From Ruania rhizosphaerae (GTDB lineage Bacteria; Actinomycetota; Actinomycetes; Actinomycetales; Beutenbergiaceae), in the NCBI RefSeq assembly GCF_009805705.1, contig NZ_VSMB01000004.1, forward strand, positions 186,001 through 250,000: a stretch of DNA of 64,000 nucleotides. The letters run 5' to 3'. Numbering within the stretch: the first letter of the stretch is position 1; every line of letters starts with the position of its first letter. The position numbers were made by a program, and so were the translations under genes. Of this stretch, positions 26,159 through 35,567 are shown piece after piece. The notes beneath the pieces were generated by a model, which was not told the origin of the DNA, searched no databases, and saw only the letters and a program-made list of their open reading frames with translations.

Positions 26159-29100
26159 TCAGCGCACGCGCACGGTCAGCTCCCGGGAGGACGTGGATCC
26201 CGCGTCGTTGATCCACTCCACGCGGTAGACGTAGCGTCCCGGCTCGAGCGAGTCGACCGCGTGGGTCATCCGCTGGTGGCCGGGCGTCGCCACCTCAAGC
26301 TCGCCCTCGGCGAGGAGTTCCTCACCCTGGTAGAGCCGGTAGCGGTCGGCGTTGGTCCCCCACCACAGCTCGCCGGTGAGAGTGAAGGACCCGTCGCCGT
26401 CCCAGTTGTCGTGACTGAGCACGGGGACCCCGGGAGAGGCATCGGTCACGGCAACGGTGAGGGGCGCCGTCGTGGTGGATCCGGCACTGTTGACGAGTTC
26501 AGCGGTGTAGACGTACTCACCGTCGGTGCGGCCGGAGATGTCGAACTCCACCTCCTGGGCCGCCGGGCTCGCCGCGTCGAGGCGCTGGGAGGCGATCAGG
26601 GTCCCGTCCTCGTACAGGTGCACCCGGCTCGCGTTGCTGCCCCACCACAGGTTCATGGAGACCGTGTAGTCGCCGTCGCGCAGACCGGTGTCCCAGCCGT
26701 TGTCCGAACTGAGGACCCCGACGGCGGGGGGTTGCGTCGCGTCGTCGGTCTCCGCCGGGAATCCGGCCTCGACCGAGCTGAGGTCGTCCAGGTCGACGAT
26801 GCGCCCGTCGAGGATCAGCTCGCCGTCGAGGAGCTCCGCCTCGAGCGGGCTGCCGGCGGAGGTGGCGAGCACGATCCCGAACTCGGCGTCGGTACCGGTC
26901 CGGCTCAGTCGCAGGGTCTGGTCGATGACCTCGACCGTCAGGCCCTCCCGGTCCGGCACGAACCCGGACAGGGTCGCGCCGTCGGCCCCGGTGAAGGTGA
27001 ACAACGGTTCATGGGCTGCGCCGTCGGGGAAGGTGGCAATGGTGACGGACTCCTCCGGGCGCAGCTGCCAGTCCCAACTGTGGGAGGTGGTGTCGGCGAA
27101 GGTGTCGCGGATGGCCACGATCGCGTCGGCGTCCCCGCCCGGTGCGAGGTCGACCACCTGCTCGCGCTCGGCCGTGGTCACCTCGAAGTTGGCCGATCCG
27201 TCCAGGTGGACGTACCCACCGCCCTGCCCGTCGAAGGCCCGGGAGGCCAGGCTCACGCCCTCACCGCGCACGGTGTTGTACTGGTTCTCGAACGGCTCCA
27301 GCTCGCCGTCCACGAGCGGTTTACTCCACAGCAGCGGGTCATGAGATTTGCCGCCCTGGGTTGCCCACGTGGTGTCGTACCCCATCCAGGAGAGGGCGAA
27401 TGTCTCCGCCGCAGCCCAGCCCTTGTGCTGGGTGTTGCGGTTGGAAGTGGCGATGAGGGTGTCGTCGGCGCCGGCCACGTCGGAGCGGAAGGCGTAGAAG
27501 CCTGCCTCGTCGTCGAGCAGGGCCTGCTCGGCCTGCTGCGCGGCCTCGCCGCTCATATCGGCCGGGTCGCTGCTCACCTCGGAGGGGTAGTAGAGGACGG
27601 CGAACATGCTGTGCACGTCGTCGAAACGCGGCTCGGCCGCTTCCACCCCCTGGACGCGGTCATACAGGTGCTTCAGGCCCGGCAGGGCGCCCTCCGGCGC
27701 CGTCGGGAACAGCAGTGGGAAGGTGCCGCTGACCTGGTTCGCGGGGCCCGAGACACCGAACTGGGAGACGTCGCCGTCGGTGCGCGAGGAGACCGTGTGC
27801 AGGGCGAGGTCCCAGAAGTCGACCTCGGCCAGCACCGGGTCCAGGGCGCGCACACCCGAGTCCTGGGCCATGAACAGCGAGGGGAACAGATACAGCTGGG
27901 CGTAGTGGAAGTAGTCCCAGCCCTCCTGGGTCCAGCCCGTCTCGGTGTAGCCGTCCTGCAGGTGCCGCGCCACCTGGTTGATCAGGTAGGTGATCCGCTC
28001 GTCGTGGGTGCCGAAGTCACCGTCGCCGCGGGCGGCGAGCAGCAGCGCGAGCTCGGTGCCGTGGGTCACGGCCACCCAGTTGGAGGCCCGGTCGGCGCCA
28101 TCGAGGGTGTCGTGGTGGTAGGTCGAGAGCAGGTCGGTGGTGCGGGTCATGAGGTCGCGCACATCGGCGCGCTGGTCCTCGGTCCAGCCGGCGTGGGCGA
28201 GGTCGTAGGCGGGGGCGAGGTTCAGCGCCCCGCGCCCGAGCTCCAGGCCCATGTTGACGTCCCGGGCCACGATCCAATCGGCACCGGCCATGACGGCGTC
28301 GTAGGCGTCCTGGGCGTAGGAGTCCTCGCCCGTGACGGCGTAGGCGAAGGCTGCGTCACGAGCACGGTAGAGCTCGGTGGCCGAGCCCGGGTAGGCGGAT
28401 CCGGTGCCGTCGAGGCGGGCGATGAGCGCATTCCAGGCACCGGCGATCGTCGGCTCGCCGGCGGCGAGGTCAGCCTGGATGCGGGCGGCGACATCGGCGT
28501 CCACGAGCGAACGCGGATGCTGGGAGGCTCCGACCTCGCCGCGCGCCAACTCGGTGCCGCCCGAGCGCAACACCACCTCGGTGCCTGGGCTCGCGGCAGC
28601 CGCCTGGACGCTGCCTTCATAGCCGGAGACCGCCGTCGGGCTGGACGTGCCGACCTGGACGGTCAGATCGGCGGTGGGCTCGCCGTCGGCCACCGCCCAG
28701 CTGACGTGGGTGCCGTCCTCGCCCGCCAGGGCGGTGACGAGGCTCAGGACGGTCCGGTCCGCGAAGGTGCTGGCCGTAGTGGTGGTCGCAGGCGGGCTGG
28801 TCGCGAGCACCGAACCCTCGGCGTCGAGGGCGGTCACGAGGTAGGTGTAGGTGGTCGCGGGCTCGGCCGTGGCGTCGGCGGTGGTGGGCGCCAGGGCGAC
28901 CTTGAGGCGAGTCTCGGGGGACGCCGTCGGCGGAGTGGTCCCCTCGGCGCGGTGGACCGCGTAGCGGTCGGCCTGGACCTCCTCGAACGCCCAGGACAGC
29001 TCGACCGGGCCGCGTTCGTTCGGCGAGGCGGCGAGGGTGGCGCCTTCGTCGACGGTCTCGGTGATCGAGAGGTCGGCGAACCAGATCGTGCCGCCGGCCC

Positions 29101-29632
29101 GGTCGAGGATGGGTTCCACCGAGAGCTGAGCCGCACTCTCGGGCAACACGATGTCGGTGGAGTAGGTGCGCCAGTCGAAGGTGCCGGTCAGGTAGGGCCC
29201 GGAGTTGACGGGCACGACCACATTCCCGGCCGAGTCGTAGGCCTGGATCCGCAACATGCTGAAGCCGCCGGTGAGACCATCGCCGCGGACCCAGCCGGTC
29301 AAGGTGAGTTCACGGGCGGTCGAGGAGTCGACGTCGATTCGCTGCGTGAGAGCGAGGCGGGCGTCGGGGCCGGAGTCCGAAGCGATCGCGACCGCAGGGC
29401 CACCCTCGGGGCCGGCGCTCTGGTCCACGGTGACCGTGGCGGCGCCCGCAGGTGCCCAGGTTCCCCAGCCGGCCGGGACTCCGTTCGTACCGACGTCAGT
29501 GAAGGTGGGATTGGTGAGGGCTGGGAGTTCGGCAGCCTGGGCCGCCGTCGGGGCCAGTGAACTGAACGCTGCGAGCAGCGCCGCAGTGAGGACGGCCGCG
29601 GTTCGGCGTCGGGGGCGCAGGGATATCGACAT
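26159..29632 (-). CDS. Large secreted multidomain protein, heparinase II/III-like polysaccharide lyase
   Basis: A 1157-residue secreted protein. It has a signal peptide (about 1-33, AQAAEL), a carbohydrate-binding-like beta-sandwich (about 35-190), fibronectin-like segments (to about 390), an alpha-helical toroid-like region (about 400-760, with NWVAVTHGTELAL near 519 and TQEGWDYFHYAQ near 570), a beta-sandwich region resembling heparinase II/III C-terminal domains (about 770-960, YNTVRGEG, GGYVHLDGSANF), and two tandem Ig-like domains with matching WWG(S/T)NA motifs (about 975-1157), similar to chitinase N-terminal domains. Together this suggests a lyase acting on a uronic-acid or amino-sugar polymer; substrate is uncertain. 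The ATG is preceded by AAGGAG. The DeoR/LacI hybrid follows directly. Confidence 0.6.
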   Translation of the reverse strand: MSISLRPRRRTAAVLTAALLAAFSSLAPTAAQAAELPALTNPTFTDVGTNGVPAGWGTWAPAGAATVTVDQSAGPEGGPAVAIASDSGPDARLALTQRIDVDSSTARELTLTGWVRGDGLTGGFSMLRIQAYDSAGNVVVPVNSGPYLTGTFDWRTYSTDIVLPESAAQLSVEPILDRAGGTIWFADLSITETVDEGATLAASPNERGPVELSWAFEEVQADRYAVHRAEGTTPPTASPETRLKVALAPTTADATAEPATTYTYLVTALDAEGSVLATSPPATTTTASTFADRTVLSLVTALAGEDGTHVSWAVADGEPTADLTVQVGTSSPTAVSGYEGSVQAAAASPGTEVVLRSGGTELARGEVGASQHPRSLVDADVAARIQADLAAGEPTIAGAWNALIARLDGTGSAYPGSATELYRARDAAFAYAVTGEDSYAQDAYDAVMAGADWIVARDVNMGLELGRGALNLAPAYDLAHAGWTEDQRADVRDLMTRTTDLLSTYHHDTLDGADRASNWVAVTHGTELALLLAARGDGDFGTHDERITYLINQVARHLQDGYTETGWTQEGWDYFHYAQLYLFPSLFMAQDSGVRALDPVLAEVDFWDLALHTVSSRTDGDVSQFGVSGPANQVSGTFPLLFPTAPEGALPGLKHLYDRVQGVEAAEPRFDDVHSMFAVLYYPSEVSSDPADMSGEAAQQAEQALLDDEAGFYAFRSDVAGADDTLIATSNRNTQHKGWAAAETFALSWMGYDTTWATQGGKSHDPLLWSKPLVDGELEPFENQYNTVRGEGVSLASRAFDGQGGGYVHLDGSANFEVTTAEREQVVDLAPGGDADAIVAIRDTFADTTSHSWDWQLRPEESVTIATFPDGAAHEPLFTFTGADGATLSGFVPDREGLTVEVIDQTLRLSRTGTDAEFGIVLATSAGSPLEAELLDGELILDGRIVDLDDLSSVEAGFPAETDDATQPPAVGVLSSDNGWDTGLRDGDYTVSMNLWWGSNASRVHLYEDGTLIASQRLDAASPAAQEVEFDISGRTDGEYVYTAELVNSAGSTTTAPLTVAVTDASPGVPVLSHDNWDGDGSFTLTGELWWGTNADRYRLYQGEELLAEGELEVATPGHQRMTHAVDSLEPGRYVYRVEWINDAGSTSSRELTVRVR

Positions 29633-29751
29633 CAGTGGGATCTCCTTGCCGAAGAAGGTCGGGCCACCGACTCTGGCACCCGTTCGACCGGAGTGCACGG
29701 ATCTGCACACAACTGAACATCGAGCGTGCGGATCTGCAGTCGTGAGGTTGG

Positions 29752-29892
29752 TCAGTGCTGGTCCGGCGTCCGATCCGCAGGCTCGGATCGCAAGAGGTCG
29801 GCCGCCTCCTCCTCGGGCCGCGGCGGCAGGTTCTCATCCTCCTCCAGCAGCTGCACCTCGTCGTACTCGGATGGATCGGCTGGTGCTGACAT
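29752..29892 (-). CDS. Small acidic protein of 46 residues
   Basis: A short ORF with an excellent ribosome binding site (GAGGAGG 4-5 bases before the ATG). The product is very acidic and Pro-rich (YDEVQLLEEDENLPPRP, then EEEAADLL) with no membrane segment or Cys. It is too small for the usual gene-length cut-offs and I recognise no family. It lies 119 bp upstream of the lyase gene on the same strand and might be its leader gene or independent. In-frame upstream extension lacks protein-like composition. Confidence 0.6.
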   Translation of the reverse strand: MSAPADPSEYDEVQLLEEDENLPPRPEEEAADLLRSEPADRTPDQH

Positions 29893-30363
29893 CGCGACCT
29901 CCTCACGCCTGTGGTGGTGACGATAGTGCGGTGGGGTCCGGTGCGCGCGAGGAGGGTCCCATGAGCACCCAGGTAGAAGGGCACCCATTCGGTAACGAGG
30001 GCACTCGGGCCGTCTGACGGCGGCCATCGACTCCATGTGCGCGATGACCCACACCACCGCGTCGCCATCTCCATCGACTCGCCCGCTCCTTGCGAGGGTC
30101 ACATCACCCCGGCGCGCCCGTCACCGGCCACTCCAGGGCGAGGAGCGGCTGTTCCGCCTGGATCAGATCTTGGCTGTGATTCCCAAGCATTCCAGAAATG
30201 TGAACACGATCGTGAAGAACTCCTGTGGCATCTGGTGCCCCATTCCGGTTGCCGCCGGCCGTGATCTGCACCACAGTGGTGCGGATCGATCGGCTCGGTA
30301 GGGCGGGCAGAACGTTCGCGCCTGCCTGGCCGTCGCTGCTGTCGGCCGACCGAAAGGCGCACC
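29893..30363. other. Intergenic stretch between divergent genes
   Basis: No convincing gene. The only clear structure is a compact palindrome at 30268-30282. I see no known riboswitch fold. Confidence 0.6.
30268..30282 (+). promoter_or_regulatory. Palindromic operator candidate upstream of the BCCT gene
   Basis: GCACCAC-A-GTGGTGC, a perfect 7-bp dyad with a single central base, 81 bp before the ATG of the transporter and flanked by GATC on both sides. The binding protein is unknown. Confidence 0.4.
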
Positions 30364-32001
30364 ATGTCCGAAGGATCCTCCACACCGACCGGAACACTGG
30401 AACGCTGGGCCACTGCCCTGCGGCTGAAGACGGACCCGACGATCTTCTTCGTCTCAGCGGCCTGCATGGTCTTCTTCCTGATCGTGCTGCTGCTCCTGCC
30501 GTCGCAGACCGCCGACGCCTTCACCGCGGCCCGCTCCTGGATCGTGACCAACCTCGGCTGGTTCTTCATCATGGGGGTGAGCCTGTGGTTGCTGTTCCTG
30601 GTGATCCTGGCGCTCAGCAAGTACGGGAAGATCCGGCTCGGCTCGGACGATGCCCGGCCCGAGTACAGCAATGTCTCGTGGTTCACGATGCTCTTCGCCG
30701 GTGGCATCGGCACGATCCTGATGTTCTGGGGAGTGGCCGAGCCCATCTACCACGCCGCACAACCGCCGCGGGCGGGGGTCGAGCCGCACTCGGTGCAGGC
30801 CGCCGAGGATGCCATGGCCTTCGCGCTCTACCACTTCGGGCTGCACACCTGGACGATCTTCACCCTGCCCGGGCTGGCGTTCGGCTTCTTCGTCTACCGG
30901 TACAAGCTGCCCATGCGCGTCAGCTCGGTGTTCTATCCCTTCCTGAAGAAGAAGATCTACGGCCCGATCGGCAAGACCATCGACATCTTCGCCATCCTCG
31001 GCACCTTGTTCGGTGTGGCGGTCTCGATCGGCCTGGGCACCTCCCAGATCAACGCCGGCCTGTCCGAGTTGACCGCGCTGCCGGATGCGGTCTGGGTGAA
31101 GGTGCTGATCATCGTCACATTGACGGCGGTGGCCGTGACCTCGATCGTGCGCGGCCTGGACAAGGGCGTGAAGACCCTCTCCAACATCAACATCGGCATG
31201 GCCGTGGGCCTGATGGTGTTCGTGTTCATCTTCGGGTCCACAGTCTTCCTCGCCCGGCAGATCATCGAGACCATCGGTATCTACGGGCAGCAACTGATCC
31301 CGCTGTCGTTCTGGAACGACGCGATGGCGCCCTACACCGACCCCGAAGGCTGGGGCTGGCAGGCCGGCTGGACGGTGTTCTACTGGGCCTGGACCGTGAC
31401 CTGGTCGCCGTTCATGGGCATCTTCCTCGCCCGCATCTCCAAGGGACGCACCATCCGCGAGTACATCATCGGCGTGCTCGTGGCTCCGACACTCTTCACG
31501 ATCATCTGGTTCTCGATCTTCGGCTGGTCCGCACTCGAGTTCGACGGCATCGGTGGCAGCGGCGGTGAGATCACCCAGAAGGTCGTCACCGAGAACAACG
31601 TGCCATTGGCGATGTTCACCTTCTTCGATCAGTTCGCCGTACCCGACGGAGTGATCACACTCATCCAAGGTTTGGCAGTGCTCATCGTGGCGATCTTCTT
31701 CGCGACCTCCTCCGACTCCGCCTCCCTGGTGGTGGACATGCTCTGCACAGGTGACGCCGGCTCCGGCCCGGTCGGGCAGCGGATGTTCTGGGGTATCGCC
31801 GAGGGTGTGCTCGCGGCCTCGCTGATCGTGCTGGCCGGCGATGCGGGGCTGTTCGCTCTACAGCAGGTGATCACCGTGGTGGGCCTGCCGATCTTCATCC
31901 TGGTGTTCGCGATGCTGTTCGCCCTCGCCCGCGGCATCCAGCAGGATCGGCGCATCAAGGCCCAGGAGGAGGCGCTTGCCAAGGTGACCGGCATGTCCTG
32001 A
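30364..32001 (+). CDS. BCCT family betaine/carnitine/choline transporter
   Basis: Secondary transporter of 545 residues with about twelve membrane helices, for quaternary ammonium compounds such as glycine betaine or choline. Family features are the GGIGTILMFWGVAEP segment in helix 3, the aromatic YWAWTVTWSPFMG motif and the following ARISKGRTIREYI loop, which is the most conserved BCCT stretch, and SDSAS near the C-terminus. N- and C-terminal tails are short compared with BetP, so direct osmosensing by a long tail is unlikely. Start ATG with AAAGG upstream. It is a single-gene unit followed by a hairpin terminator. The exact substrate cannot be fixed from sequence. Confidence 0.92.
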   Translation: MSEGSSTPTGTLERWATALRLKTDPTIFFVSAACMVFFLIVLLLLPSQTADAFTAARSWIVTNLGWFFIMGVSLWLLFLVILALSKYGKIRLGSDDARPEYSNVSWFTMLFAGGIGTILMFWGVAEPIYHAAQPPRAGVEPHSVQAAEDAMAFALYHFGLHTWTIFTLPGLAFGFFVYRYKLPMRVSSVFYPFLKKKIYGPIGKTIDIFAILGTLFGVAVSIGLGTSQINAGLSELTALPDAVWVKVLIIVTLTAVAVTSIVRGLDKGVKTLSNINIGMAVGLMVFVFIFGSTVFLARQIIETIGIYGQQLIPLSFWNDAMAPYTDPEGWGWQAGWTVFYWAWTVTWSPFMGIFLARISKGRTIREYIIGVLVAPTLFTIIWFSIFGWSALEFDGIGGSGGEITQKVVTENNVPLAMFTFFDQFAVPDGVITLIQGLAVLIVAIFFATSSDSASLVVDMLCTGDAGSGPVGQRMFWGIAEGVLAASLIVLAGDAGLFALQQVITVVGLPIFILVFAMLFALARGIQQDRRIKAQEEALAKVTGMS

Positions 32002-32007
32002 CCCGTG

Positions 32008-32052
32008 GACGGCGGAGGGTTGCTTGGCATGCATAGGCGCCCCTCCGCCGTC
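32008..32052 (+). terminator. Terminator hairpin after the BCCT gene
   Basis: GACGGCGGAGGG and its exact 12-base complement, 21-base loop, 6 bp after the stop codon. No U tract. Confidence 0.65.
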
Positions 32053-32094
32053 GGAACCTTGCGAAGGGGCCCAAGACTCGGGGTCTCCCCGTTC

Positions 32095-32147
32095 CAGGGG
32101 TCGAAAGTTCGGCCCCTGAGCGGCTCGGGGGCCGAACATTCGGCCCC
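32095..32147. repeat. Two tandem GGGGYCGAA/TTCGGCCCC hairpins
   Basis: First unit 32095-32118 (CAGGGGTCGAA, 2 bases, TTCGGCCCCTG) and second unit 32128-32147 (GGGGCCGAA, CA, TTCGGCCCC). The two share the TTCGGCCCCTG arm. They lie between the BCCT terminator and the next gene, and may be a short interspersed palindromic element. Confidence 0.55.
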
Positions 32148-32274
32148 TGGGCGGGGTGGGCGAGCGGCACAGATGCCCCGGTGGACGCCCGCTGGCGTGG
32201 CCGCGATGTTGCGGGAGAGCAACGATCAACGAAACTCGACCCGCCGCGCTCGACATGCCCCCACCCATCGGCAC

Positions 32275-32280
32275 TAACGT
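32275..32280 (+). promoter_or_regulatory. -10 box of leaderless phosphoglucomutase/phosphorylase operon
   Basis: TAACGT, 7 bases before the ATG at 32288. No ribosome binding site lies between. Confidence 0.5.
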
Positions 32281-32287
32281 GCTCGTC

Positions 32288-33082
32288 ATGGCCTCCCCCC
32301 AGACTCTCGCCGATCTCGGTCTGCCCGCTCACGTGCGCGCCTGCCTGTTCGACCTGGACGGCGTACTGACCCGCACCGCGACACTGCACTTCGCTGCCTG
32401 GAAGGAGACATTCGACGCCCTGCTCGCCGAGCGTGGCCTGCCGGTGTTCACCGAGGCGGACTACGCCGCGCATGTCGATGGCCGACGGCGGTACGACGGC
32501 GTGCGTACCTTCCTCGCCTCGCGTGGCATCCACCCCGCGGAGGGAACGCCCGACGACCCGCCGGAGGCCGAGACGGTCTGTGGGATCGGCAATCGCAAGG
32601 ACGCCGACGTACGCCGCATCCTCAACGAGCGCGGCGTGGAGACGTTCCCAGGTTCAGTCGCCTACCTGGAAGCGGTACGCGCGGCTGGGATTCCCGCGGC
32701 AGTGGTGACCGCGTCCGCGAACGCGGTAGCCGTGCTCACGGCCGCCGGGCTGATCGATATGTTCGACGCGCGCATCGACGGCGTCATCGCCGCGGAACGC
32801 TCCCTGCCCGGCAAACCGGCACCGGACACCTTCCTCGCCGGCGCCGAGGCACTCGGCGTGGCTCCTCGCGAGGCGGTCGTGATCGAGGATGCGATCGCAG
32901 GGGTGCAGGCCGGGCGCGCCGGCGACTTCGGCTACGTCATCGGAGTGGACCGGCTGGGGCATGCCGACGCGCTGGCCGAGGCCGGAGCCGACGTCGTCGT
33001 CGCTGACCTCGGCGAGCTGCTCGCGGACCGCTCGTCGCTGGAGCAGGAACCCACCACCGCCCCGACCACCGAGGAGTCCTGA
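32288..33082 (+). CDS. Beta-phosphoglucomutase-like HAD hydrolase
   Basis: Cytoplasmic HAD-superfamily enzyme of 264 residues that should convert beta-glucose 1-phosphate to glucose 6-phosphate, feeding glycolysis. HAD motif 1 is FDLDGVLT (nucleophile Asp near residue 22), motif 2 is the VVTAS Thr/Ser, motif 3 the Lys of PGKPAP and motif 4 VIEDAIAG; a helical cap lies between motifs 1 and 2. Its stop overlaps the ATG of the GH65 phosphorylase (TGATG), the classic pair for disaccharide phosphorolysis. I use the ATG at 32288 rather than one 33 bases upstream because a -10 box fits a leaderless start; both remain possible. Confidence 0.9.
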   Translation: MASPQTLADLGLPAHVRACLFDLDGVLTRTATLHFAAWKETFDALLAERGLPVFTEADYAAHVDGRRRYDGVRTFLASRGIHPAEGTPDDPPEAETVCGIGNRKDADVRRILNERGVETFPGSVAYLEAVRAAGIPAAVVTASANAVAVLTAAGLIDMFDARIDGVIAAERSLPGKPAPDTFLAGAEALGVAPREAVVIEDAIAGVQAGRAGDFGYVIGVDRLGHADALAEAGADVVVADLGELLADRSSLEQEPTTAPTTEES

Positions 33083-35505
33083 TGACCAACGGACACGGCC
33101 AGCACGCCACCGGTGAGAGCGGCGACTCGACCACCTACGCCACCTCCCGGCACGGCTACGCCATCCACCCCTGGAAGCTCGCGCGCTCGGGCTTGATGCC
33201 GGACGAGATCGCGGCGAGCGAAACGCTCTTCACCCTCTCGAACGGGCACTTCGGCATGCGCGGAACCCTGGAGGAGGGTGAACCGCGGGCTGTGCCCGGG
33301 ACGTACATCAACGGCTTCTACGAAGAGCGTCCCCTGCCGCACGCCGAGTCCGGCTACGGGTTCCCCGAGTCCGGTGAGACGGTCGTGAACGTCACCGACG
33401 GCAAACTCATCCGGCTGTTCGTCGGCGATTCCCCCTTCGACCTGCGGTACGGGACCACCCATTCCCACGAACGCGCCCTGGATCTGCGCACCGGCACCCT
33501 CGACCGGGAAACCGAGTGGACGTCGCCGAACGGACAGTCGGTGCGGGTCACCTCCCGCCGGCTGGTCTCCTTCGTGCACCGGTCACTGGCTGCGATCCAC
33601 TATGAGGTCGAGGCCCTCGACGACAACGTCTATGTCGCGCTCTACTCCGACCTGCTCGCCAACGAGCAGAACGCGGCACCCTCCTCGGACCCGCGGGATG
33701 CCGCCGTGCTCGAACGTCCACTGAAGTCGGAGGCATCCGCGGCACGTGACCAGCAGGCGGTGCTGGTGCACCGGACCCGGCGCAGCAGGTTGCGGATGGC
33801 AGTCGGCATGGACCACGTGCTGGAGGTTCCCCAGGGCGCACAGACCACGATCGAGGCGGACAAGGACCTCGCCCGCTACACCGTGACGGCGCAGCTGCCC
33901 AAGGGGTCGAAGCTGCGGATGGTCAAGTATCTGGCCTACGGGTGGTCGCACCGCCGGTCCGGTCCCGCCCTGCGCGACCAGGTCGAGGCAGCGCTGGCCG
34001 TCGGCAAGCTCATCGGCTGGGACGAGCTTGCCGCGAAGCAGCGCGCGTACCTCGACGACTTCTGGGAACACGCCGACGTCGAGATCGACGGCGATCCCGG
34101 GCTGCAGCAGGCGGTACGGATCTCGATGTTCCACGTGCTGCAGTGCTCGGCCCGTGCGGAGGGTCAGGGTCTGGGCGCCAAGGGGCTCAGCGGCATCGGA
34201 TACGACGGGCACACCTTCTGGGACGCCGACCTCTTCGCACTCCCCATGCTGACCTACACCAAGCCACAGGCGGCCCGCGACCACCTCACGTGGCGGCGCG
34301 ACACCCTGCCACAAGCACGCGAGCGGGCGACCGAACTGGGGCTACACGGAGCGGCATTCCCGTGGCGCACGATCACCGGGAAGGAGTGCTCGGGCTACTG
34401 GCCGGCAGGAACGGCGGCCTTCCACGTCAACTCTGCGGTGGCCGACGCGACGGCCCGGTACGTGGCCGCGACGGGTGACTGCGAGTTCGACCGCGGGCCC
34501 GGGACTGAGCTGCTCACCGAGACTGCCCGGCTGTGGATGTCCTTGGGGCACTTCAACACCGACGGGTCATTCCACATCGATGGGGTCACCGGGCCGGACG
34601 AGTACACGGCGATCGTGGACGACAACCTGTACACGAACGTCACGGCACAGGCGAACTTCACCGCTGCCGCCGCCGCGTGCGAGCGCAACCCGGAGAGCGC
34701 CGCCGGACTCGGGGTGACCGAGGAGGAAGTGGCCGGGTGGCGACGCGCGGCTGCTGCCATGGCGATCCCCTACGACGACGAACTGCAGGTTCACGCCCAG
34801 TCGGAGGGATTCACCCGGCGGGACGAGTGGGACTTCGAGGGCACATCGGATGAGTTCTACCCGCTGCTGCTGAACTTCCCCTACTTCCAGATCTACCGCA
34901 AGCAGGTGATCAAGCAGGCCGACCTCGTGCTGGCGATGCAACTGCGAGGGGACCTGTTCACTCCGGAGCAGAAGGCACGGAACTTCGCCTACTACGAGGC
35001 CCGGACTGTCCGCGACTCCTCGCTGTCCGCAGCCACACAGGCAGTGCTGGCAGCCGAGACGGGCCACCTGGAACTCGCTTACGACTACTGGGCCGAGGTG
35101 GCACTGGTGGACCTAGGCGATCTGCACGGCAACGTCGACGACGGTCTGCACATCGCCTCGATGGGCGGATCGTGGCAGGTCGCCGTCTCCGGGTTCGGCG
35201 GTATGCGCGACCACGGCGGGCATGTGACCTTCGCGCCCCGGCTGCCGAACGAGCTGACCCGCCTGCGTTTCCGCATCCGGTGGAACGGTGCGGTGGTCGA
35301 GGTGGACGTTCGCCGCGAGGACGGCACCGACACCGCGACCTACCGGCTGGTCGAGGGTGAGTCGCTGCGCACCTCTCACCACGGGGAACCGGTCGAACTG
35401 TCCGGAGAGGAGCCTGTCCGCCTCGCGATCCCCGCCCCCACGGGTGTGCTGCCGGTGACGCACCCGGCCCGCCGCGCACCGACGCGACGGGTGCCGCAAG
35501 CCTGA
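33082..35505 (+). CDS. GH65 disaccharide phosphorylase
   Basis: Cytoplasmic inverting phosphorylase of 807 residues that cleaves an alpha-linked glucose disaccharide with phosphate to give beta-glucose 1-phosphate and glucose. N-terminal super-sandwich domain (about 25-290), linker, catalytic (alpha/alpha)6 barrel (about 340-720) with the general acid Glu in GPDEYT (E507) and the KQVIKQAD segment that helps bind phosphate, then a small C-terminal beta domain. Full family length. The coupling to beta-phosphoglucomutase supports phosphorylase rather than hydrolase activity. Maltose, trehalose, kojibiose and nigerose are all possible substrates. Confidence 0.92.
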   Translation: MTNGHGQHATGESGDSTTYATSRHGYAIHPWKLARSGLMPDEIAASETLFTLSNGHFGMRGTLEEGEPRAVPGTYINGFYEERPLPHAESGYGFPESGETVVNVTDGKLIRLFVGDSPFDLRYGTTHSHERALDLRTGTLDRETEWTSPNGQSVRVTSRRLVSFVHRSLAAIHYEVEALDDNVYVALYSDLLANEQNAAPSSDPRDAAVLERPLKSEASAARDQQAVLVHRTRRSRLRMAVGMDHVLEVPQGAQTTIEADKDLARYTVTAQLPKGSKLRMVKYLAYGWSHRRSGPALRDQVEAALAVGKLIGWDELAAKQRAYLDDFWEHADVEIDGDPGLQQAVRISMFHVLQCSARAEGQGLGAKGLSGIGYDGHTFWDADLFALPMLTYTKPQAARDHLTWRRDTLPQARERATELGLHGAAFPWRTITGKECSGYWPAGTAAFHVNSAVADATARYVAATGDCEFDRGPGTELLTETARLWMSLGHFNTDGSFHIDGVTGPDEYTAIVDDNLYTNVTAQANFTAAAAACERNPESAAGLGVTEEEVAGWRRAAAAMAIPYDDELQVHAQSEGFTRRDEWDFEGTSDEFYPLLLNFPYFQIYRKQVIKQADLVLAMQLRGDLFTPEQKARNFAYYEARTVRDSSLSAATQAVLAAETGHLELAYDYWAEVALVDLGDLHGNVDDGLHIASMGGSWQVAVSGFGGMRDHGGHVTFAPRLPNELTRLRFRIRWNGAVVEVDVRREDGTDTATYRLVEGESLRTSHHGEPVELSGEEPVRLAIPAPTGVLPVTHPARRAPTRRVPQA

Positions 35506-35555
35506 CGGGTACCTCTGCCCAGGCACGACCCTCGACCAGGCACACCAGCAGGGAG

Positions 35556-35561
35556 CAGACT
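35556..35561 (+). promoter_or_regulatory. -10 box of possibly leaderless membrane protein gene
   Basis: CAGACT, 6 bases before the ATG at 35568. A GGGAG further upstream (12 bases) is an alternative, poorly spaced ribosome binding site. Confidence 0.4.
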
Positions 35562-35567
35562 ACGGCC

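Noticed and set aside
26024-29560. Plus-strand frame of 1178 codons opposite the lyase gene
   Set aside because: High GC at third positions of the lyase gene keeps the antisense frame open; its translation is dominated by Val, Gly and His and has no domain.
29893-30363. Riboswitch upstream of the BCCT gene
   Set aside because: I looked for a conserved aptamer pattern and saw only a 7-bp dyad.
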